This document shows positions 57,561 through 64,000 of a stretch of 64,000 bases of DNA, piece by piece; position 1 is the first letter of the stretch; each line of letters begins with the position of its first letter. A program made the translations under genes and the position numbers. The notes under the pieces were generated by a model. That model was not told the origin of the DNA. It made no database searches and saw only the letters and a list, made by a program, of their open reading frames with translations. Origin of the DNA: Siphonodentalium dalli (lineage: Eukaryota > Mollusca > Scaphopoda > Gadilida > Siphonodentaliidae); contig CP136066.1 of assembly GCA_032622095.1 (NCBI GenBank), positions 95,501,319 to 95,565,318 of the forward strand. The letters are read 5' to 3'.

Positions 57561-58935
57561 CAAGAGTAGCCACATAATATGGTTCCTCTCAGTTCTGTTT
57601 CGAAGTTTTGCCCATTACCGTTCAAAAATATGACCAGAATCCCAAAAAAACGTTTTGGCAGAATTCCATACTGCATTTTAAAATGAATTTGTCACCGCCA
57701 GAAGGTACTGGGACAACCAGAATAGAACATTTAGTTGTCAGTGGATTATGTAACTAGGTTAATAACATAGTGAGCTACAACCTATGCTACCATTTTCAGA
57801 ACAGCAGAGAATAATGTTCGGGATATATGTGACAAATCAACTTTTTTTTAAACCAAATTGGTTGCCAGTTTGGAAGCCATCTTGAGTAATTTTGCGACCA
57901 TCTTGGCATCCATCCCTTATGAGAAATGTCAACGTACACACTATTAGACAGGTTTGAGATATCACATAACCTATTTTATGTCCGATGGTTACATTAACCA
58001 GCACAAATCTAGCGCATGCGATATGGTTGGAAAACTTATTTCTAGAAATGTCCACTTTTACGAGAGTAATTTGGGTCTATTAAGTAATCCCAATTTGATA
58101 TGGTTTCCATTATTATAACAGTATAAGGTCAACCAATATTCAATATGACTACATTCGCAGAAGATTAACAACGATTTAGTTCTAAATACCAATTGCGTTC
58201 ATGTCCATCTCTTCGAATACCCACCTACCATTCAGCTACAAATTTGTCACGTGATTGTGTATAGTTTGTTGCCATAGAAACCAACCAGTGCCTTAGTTGC
58301 CTAAAAGTTGTCGGATAATAGTTCTGTCACTAGCATGGAATTTTGAGAAGGAAATACCTCTGATCTACCCACATTCTCCTGTCCGGTATACATGATTCTG
58401 TAAAACGAAAGCTGCAATGGGGTTCGTTGCTATGGAAACCCCCAAAACCCCTAAAATTCGTCCGATCTAGTTGCCTACCGAAAATATTTTCAAAAGACCC
58501 GACCAGAAACGTCGGGGCCAAATTTCACAATGTATTCATTAAAATGAACGATTTTACACATATCCGCCCAACTAGAAACTAAATGTGACTAAATTTTTTT
58601 TCATTATAGTTTTTTACATCTGTGTTTTGAGCACGGTAAATTTAAAAACATGGTTATTAAAGACTATGGGGAAATTATCGTATACTTACCACAGTTTTAG
58701 CACCCAAAAGATCGTTATATACCAATGTTATTACCATGCCTCCCTGGTAATTGCCATGGTATTATGGTGATTACCAGAGTTATATCTACGACACAAAATA
58801 CTGTTGTAAATTTACTATGTTTTTGTCATGTCTATTACCATGGCTTCCTTTTAATCAGAGATACCTTGCATAAAACGGGAATTTGGAGAGAACTCTATCG
58901 TACAAAACTGATACCAAAGCTGCATGCATGTTGAT
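57561..58935. other. Non-coding stretch downstream of the receptor exon
   Basis: It lies 3' of the receptor's last exon on that gene's strand, so it may include its 3' untranslated region or intergenic DNA. TTACCATGG-like words recur at 58,690-58,850. No frame with a domain was found. Confidence 0.35.
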
Positions 58936-59081
58936 GAAATATGGATTGTTGCCATTTATCGGAAAGCTCTCACTGAGAGTTTTCCGATGAATGGCAATAA
59001 GCCATATTTCCGACTAAATCCTGAAAAGTTACCCATAAGTTTGATGTGGTTAAGGAATCGATTATTTAGGGCATTACTGTA
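58936..59081. mobile_element. Foldback MITE, CAGTAATGCCC family (copy 4, truncated)
   Basis: It runs from AATATGGATTGTTGCCATTT through ATCGGAAAGCTCTCACTGAG to GGGCATTACTG then TA. The outer part of the left arm is missing. It lies about 70 bp beyond the receptor stop codon, so it may be transcribed within the 3' untranslated region. Confidence 0.8.
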
Positions 59082-59148
59082 CATTCCATAATACATTAAA
59101 TATTGTTGCATTGTTCCTCGACGTTTTGACAGAACACGAGAATGCAGC

Positions 59149-59488
59149 TCAGAGCTTCGTTATTTTGTCCGAATCCAGATCGATCGAATGCACCCTGTCT
59201 GTTATACCGGTGCTCATCTCAGTTCCGGTTTGTATATTATCGGAGTTATGTCTCCTAGGCAATGCAGAGCGAGAGGTCCTGGTGTTTCTCCTCAAAATGA
59301 CTTCCAGAATAAAGCAGACGGCTGCGACTATGGCTGTTCCACCGAATATTAGAAATGGTCCCGCGGCGCTTTTCATCCGTAAGGACGTGGCTCCACTGGT
59401 TGTTTTTCCTCTGGTGCATTCTTTTGTCAAAGGGATCCACTTTTTTGCCCAACGCTGAATTAGCCCAGCCTCTTGCATAGACTTTATG
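59149..59488 (-). CDS. Last coding exon of an ionotropic glutamate receptor-like (iGluR/IR) channel
   Basis: The exon encodes 112 residues. SIKSMQEAGLIQRWAKKW, a short loop and KEC form the end of the S2 ligand-binding lobe, where iGluRs have a xxLQExGxIxxxxxKW motif and a conserved Cys. A hydrophobic helix follows (about residues 42-65, AAGPFLIFGGTAIVAAVCFI, then LEVIL): the M4 segment. RR and a 45-residue basic/polar cytoplasmic tail end at KITKL and a stop at 59,149-59,151. A splice acceptor TATATGTTTCAG precedes the exon, which starts with the third base of a codon; translation upstream of it loses similarity, as expected for an intron. Pore, S1 and most of S2 must lie on earlier exons beyond the window. 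The subtype (kainate-like, delta-like or IR) cannot be decided. Confidence 0.8.
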
Positions 59489-59523
59489 CTGAAACATATA
59501 TTGATACAATCAATCGCAAATCC

Positions 59524-60556
59524 TACATGCATGTAGAACATATCAGTAACTATATAATCCATCTTACATACATGTAGAACATATCAGTAACTATATAATC
59601 CATGTTACATGCATGTAGAACATATCAGTAACTATATAATCCATGTTACATGCATGTAGAACAGATCAGTAACTATATAATCCATCTTACATGCATGCAG
59701 AACATATCAGTAACTATATAATCCATCTTACATGCATGTAGAACATATCAGTAACTATATAATCCATGTTACATGCATGTAGAACAGATCAGTAACTATA
59801 TAATCCATCTTACATGCATGTAGAACATATCAGTAACTATATAATCCATGTTACATGCATGTAGAACAGATCAGTAACTATATAATCCATCTTACATGCA
59901 TGTAGAACATATCAGTAACTATATAATCCATCTTACATGCATGTAGAACAGATCAGTAACTATATAATCCATGGTACATGCATGTAGAACATATCAGTAA
60001 CTATATAATCCATCTTACATGCATGTAGAACAGATCAGTAACTATATAATCCATGTTACATGCATGTAGAACAGATCAGTAACTATATAATCCATCTTAC
60101 ATGCATGTAGAACAGATCAGTAACTATATAATCCATCTTACATGCATGTAGAACATATCAGTAACTATATAATCCATGTTACATGCATGTAGAACATATC
60201 AGTAACTATATAATCCATCTTACATGCATGTAGAACATATCAGTAACTATATAATCCATGTTACATGCATGTAGAACAGGTCAGTAACTATATAATCCAT
60301 CTTACATTCATGTAGAACAGATCAGTAACTATATAATCCATCTTACATGCATGTAGAACATATCAGTAACTATATAATCCATCTTACATGCACGTAGAAC
60401 AGATCAGTAACTATATAATCCATCCTACATGCACGTAGAACAGATCAGTAACTATATAATCCATCTTACATACACGTAGAACATATCAGTAACTATATAA
60501 TCCATCTTACATGCATGTAGAACAGATCAGTAACTATATAATCCATCTTACATACA
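59524..60556. repeat. 41-bp minisatellite, about 25 copies
   Basis: Each 41-bp unit contains ATGTAGAACATATCAGTAAC then TATATAATCCATCTTACATG. Two sites vary between copies in many combinations: ACATATCAG or ACAGATCAG, and CATCTTACA or CATGTTACA. CACGTAG and ACATACACG variants cluster at the right end. The array lies in the presumed intron upstream of the receptor exon. The unit length is not a multiple of three and no frame runs through. Confidence 0.95.
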
Positions 60557-61042
60557 CGCGTGCATAAACAGGCATACAATCCTCAGCCTCACAATAGACC
60601 TAATGACCAGATTCATCATCCCCAGTTTAAAGCAGGTTTAAAGAAATCCCTCGGTTTAAACCACCGTTTGGCAGATACAAGCTGGCAGAATTATGTGACG
60701 GATTCGTCAATTTTTATTTCATCTTTAGGTACAGTCAGACCTATATATATATATATATAGATGAACGCGAGTGTGTCTATATTGTCGAGCGAATTAACAC
60801 TCGTATGCGCTTAATGCGAACCGCGACGTTCTATAAATAGACAGCTGATAACTGTCGCACAATGAACTATTACTGATAAGAATTTTGTTGCCGATTAACT
60901 GCATGGTCGATATCCTAATACAATATTGATGATAGTGATTTGCTCAATGACGACAATGTAACACATCTGCGCAAGCTTTGTGAATTTATTAAGCTAGTAA
61001 ATGGAGAAATGAACTCAGCTAGCCAATGTGTCGAACAAATAA
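60557..61042. other. Unique DNA between the minisatellite and the Helitron array
   Basis: Presumed intron of the receptor gene on the minus strand. An (AT)n tract lies near 60,741. No exon recognised. Confidence 0.4.
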
Positions 61043-61604
61043 TCTCATATATATTTTGAAGACCTCTGTTTGTCTGTATGTCTGTCTGTATGTCTGTCAT
61101 TTATACAAATCTACGATTCTCAACCGATCGGGACGAAACTTGGTACGTGTGTGTAGTTTGACCAGGCGGTCGTCGTTGTCGTATTGGCGAGTCCGTGCGA
61201 CGCCCGTGCAGCGCATGCGCAGACGAGATCTCGGAAACGGGTGGAGATATCGACTTGAAATTTGGTATGTGAATGTATCTTGCCCCGGATACGAATTTTA
61301 TCGGGTCGCCGAGCCCGTGCGACGCCCGTGCAGCGCATGTGCAGACGAGATCTCGGAAACGGGTGGAGCTATCGACTTGAAATTTGGTATGTGAATGTAT
61401 CTTGCCCCGGATACGAATTTTATCGGGCCGCCGAGCCCGTGCGACGCCAGCTTCGCGCATGCGCAGACCAGATCTCGGAAACGGGTAGAGCTATCGACTT
61501 GAAATTTAGTTTTTGAATAGCCCGGACAACGTCGGGCTGGGTAGAGCTATCGACTTGAAATTTGGTTTTTGAATAGCACGGACAACGTCGGGCCCATCGG
61601 CTAG
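61043..61604 (+). mobile_element. Helitron-like copy 1 of a four-copy concatemer
   Basis: TCTCATATATATTTTGAAGA begins after A at 61,042. It carries a (GTCTGTAT)n-like tract and the head GATTCTCAACCGATCGGGAC, then units of about 120 bp with CGTGCGACGCCCGTGCAGCG, GAGATCTCGGAAACGGGTGG and CTTGCCCCGGATACGAATTT. It ends in a hairpin and GGCTAG at 61,604, directly followed by the next TCTCATAT. Confidence 0.85.
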
Positions 61605-62225
61605 TCTCATATATATTTTGAAGATGTTTGTCTGTTTGTCTGTATGTCTGTCTGTCATTTATACAAATCTACGATTCTCGACCGATCGGGACGAAACTTG
61701 GTACGTGTGTGTAGTTTGACCAGGCGGTCGACGTTGTCGTATTGGCGAGCCGTGCGGCGCCCGCTTCGCGCATGCGTAGAGGAGATCTCGGAAACGGGTG
61801 GAGCTATCGACTTTAAATTTGGTATGTGAATTTATCTTGCCACGGATACGAATTTTATCGGGTCGCCGAGCCCGTGCGACGCCAGCTTCGCGCATGCGCA
61901 GACGAGATCTCGGAAACGGGTGGAGCTATCGACTTGAAATTTGCTATGTTAATGTATCTTGCCCGGATACGAATTTTATCGGGTCGCCGAGCCCGTGTGA
62001 CGCCAGCTTCGCGCATGCGCAGACGAGATCTCGGAAACGGGTAGAGCTATCGACTTGAAATTTGCTATGTTAATGTATCTTGCCCGGATACGAATTTTAT
62101 CGGGTCGCCGAGCCCGTGTGACGCCAGCTTCGCGCATGCGCAGACCAGATCTCGGAAACGGGTGGAGCTATCGACTTTAAATTTGGTTTTTGAATAGCCC
62201 GGATAACGTCGGGCTCATCGGCTAG
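61605..62225 (+). mobile_element. Helitron-like copy 2
   Basis: It starts at the base after CTAG of copy 1, with three to four internal units and the same head. It ends with hairpin GCCCGGATAACGTCGGGC and CTCATCGGCTAG. A 4-bp difference (GAAGATGTTTG) distinguishes its head from the other copies. Confidence 0.85.
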
Positions 62226-62761
62226 TCTCATATATATTTTGAAGACCTCTGTTTGTCTGTCTGTCTGTCTGTATGTCTGTCATTTATACAAATCTACGAT
62301 TCTCGACCGATCGGGACGAAACTTGGTACGTGTGTGTAGTTTGACCAGGCGGTCGTTGTTGTCGTATTGGCGACCCCGTGCGACGCCCGTGCAGCGCATG
62401 CGCAGACGAGATCTCGGAAACGGGTGGAGCTATCGACTTGAAATTTGCTATGTGAATGTATCTTGCCCCGGATACGAATTTTATCGGGTCGCCGAGCCCG
62501 TGCGATGCCAGCTTCGCGCATGCGCAGACCAGATCTCGGAAAAGGGTGGAGCCATCGACTTGAAATTTGGTATGTGAATGTATCTTGCCCCGGATACAAA
62601 TTTTATCGGGTCTCCGAGCCCGTGCGACGCCAGCTTCGCGCATGCGCAGACCAGATCTCGGAAACGGGTGGAGCTATCGACTTGAAATTTGGTTTTTGAA
62701 TAGCTATCGGCTTGAAATTTGGTTTTTGAATAGCCCGGACAACGTCGGGCTCATCGGCTAG
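62226..62761 (+). mobile_element. Helitron-like copy 3
   Basis: Same 5' end, (GTCT)n tract and head. It has about three internal units and a duplicated CTTGAAATTTGGTTTTTGAA before the 3' hairpin GCCCGGACAACGTCGGGC and CTAG. Confidence 0.85.
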
Positions 62762-63602
62762 TCTCATATATATTATTTTGAAGACCTCTGTCTGTATGTA
62801 TGTTTGTTTGTCTGTCTGTCTGTCATTAATACAAATCTACGATTCTCGACCGATCGGTAGTTTGACCAGGCGGTCGTCGTTGTCGTATTGACGAGCCCGT
62901 GCGGCGCCCGCTTCGCGCATGCGCAGACGAGATCTCGGAAACGGGTGGAGCTATCGACTTGAAATTTGCTATGTGAATGTATCTTGCCCCGGATGCGAAT
63001 TTTATCGGGTCGCCGATCCCCATGCGACACCAGCTTCGCGCATGCGCAGACGAGATCTCGGAAACGGGTGGAGCTATCGACTTGAAATTTGGTATGTGAA
63101 TGTATCTTGCCCCGGATACGAATTTTATCGGGTCGCCGAGCCCGTGCGACGCCAGCTTCGCGCATGCGCAGACCAGATCTCGGAAACGGGTGTAGCTATC
63201 GACTTGAAATTTGGTTTTTGAATAGCTATCGACTTGAAATTTGATTTTTTGAATTTGGTATGTGAATGTATCTTGCCCCGGATACGAATTTTATCGGGTC
63301 GCCGAGCCCGTTTGACACCAGCTTCGCGCATGCGCAGACCAGATCTCGGAAACGGGTGGAGCTATCGACTTGAAATTTTTAAATTTGCTATGTGAATGTA
63401 TCTTGCTCCGGATACGAATTTTATCGGGTCGCCGAGCCTTCTATGTGAATGTATCTTGCCCCGGATACGAATTTTATCGGGTCGCCGAGCCCGTGCGACG
63501 CCAGCTTCGCGCATGCGCAGACCAGATCTCGGAAACGGGTGGAGCTATCGACTTGAAATTTGGTTTTTGAATAGCCCGGACAACGTCGGGCTCATCGGCT
63601 AG
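62762..63602 (+). mobile_element. Helitron-like copy 4 (last), followed by target T
   Basis: The longest copy, with about five internal units, partly disrupted near 63,215-63,440 by duplicated fragments. The head lacks the GGGACGAAACTTGGTACG block. It ends with the hairpin at 63,574-63,591 and CTAG at 63,602. The next base is T, so the whole array sits between A (61,042) and T (63,603). Confidence 0.85.
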
Positions 63603-64000
63603 TATTATATAATTTGTACAAGAACAGTACCGATAAAGGCATACATATAGTTAATAATATATTTATAACAAGAGATTGCACCACGGGTGCTGGGATTCAC
63701 CCATGGCGAAAATTGAAATATGGGCAGGTCGGAAACCAAATTGTAAAAAACAATGTGATGAGTGAACAAATTACTGGACAATTCTAATGAACGACGGACG
63801 GAAATCTAACATTTTCAGATAAAGAAAGAGGGATAACTCATGAACGAAAAATGTGAGCAACGTTAATGAACCCTCTTTTGAAAACCCTCATGATGCCAAA
63901 CATGCATACCAACTTTCATTGAGATCCGATAACCCATGGTTGAGATATAAGAGAGGCTGGAAGGAAATCCAACATTTTCAGATAAAAAATGGTGATAACC
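63603..64000. other. Start of an unclassified repeat-like stretch
   Basis: From about 63,668 (AACAAGAGATTGCACCACGG) the sequence contains GGACGGAAATCTAACATTTT, partly repeated at about 63,960 as GGAAATCCAACATTTT with CAGATAAA. This is probably a tandem-unit element cut by the window end. No exon recognised. Confidence 0.4.

Noticed and set aside
59524-60556. Regular 41-bp repetition as a possible CRISPR array
   Set aside because: There are no unique spacers; the units are contiguous and the genome is eukaryotic. It is a minisatellite.
61026-63602. Arg/Ala-rich frames such as those reading RATPASRMRR repeatedly
   Set aside because: They are translations of the internal Helitron units in several frames on both strands; no start, splice or domain evidence.

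Overview
The window is AT-rich, intron- and repeat-dominated nuclear DNA of an animal, with one 100-N assembly gap. There is no operon-like gene packing. The dense ACATGTACATGT-type words, many small foldback elements, tandemly joined Helitrons and an ionotropic-glutamate-receptor-like exon suggest a marine invertebrate, most plausibly a mollusc or another lophotrochozoan. The species cannot be fixed from the sequence alone.

Layout. 0-9 kb: non-coding DNA with foldback elements, copies of dispersed repeats, a cluster of AGAAAATATTTTCT-like words, a 26-bp minisatellite and long G runs. 10-13.2 kb: the gap, then Helitron-like DNA interrupted by a G-rich hAT-like element and followed by two head-to-tail Helitrons. 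16.6-40.4 kb: one non-LTR retrotransposon copy cut in two by a 22.6-kb insertion that has 9-bp terminal inverted repeats and a TA target-site duplication. The insertion carries motif clusters at both ends and, inside, a 2-kb palindrome, a Helitron, a tRNA-derived SINE, several MITEs, an array of about 143-bp repeats and a few coding-like but broken stretches. 40.5-52 kb: a second degenerate LINE tail, a Harbinger-like element and a partial relative, and more dispersed repeats. 52.9-54.1 kb: a second large diverged palindrome. 56-57.5 kb: degenerate tandem and CA-rich sequence. 59.15-59.49 kb (minus strand): the only convincing host-gene piece, the last coding exon of an ionotropic glutamate receptor/IR-like channel. 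Upstream of that exon, in its presumed intron, are a 25-copy 41-bp minisatellite and four Helitron copies joined end to end without a spacer.

The genes do not form a pathway. The window is mostly a record of transposition. The two most striking structures are the very large TA-flanked insertion in a LINE reading frame and the spacer-free Helitron concatemers, whose internal repeats bring in many copies of words resembling binding sites for nuclear receptors (TCAAGGTCA) or NRF1 (GCGCATGCGC).
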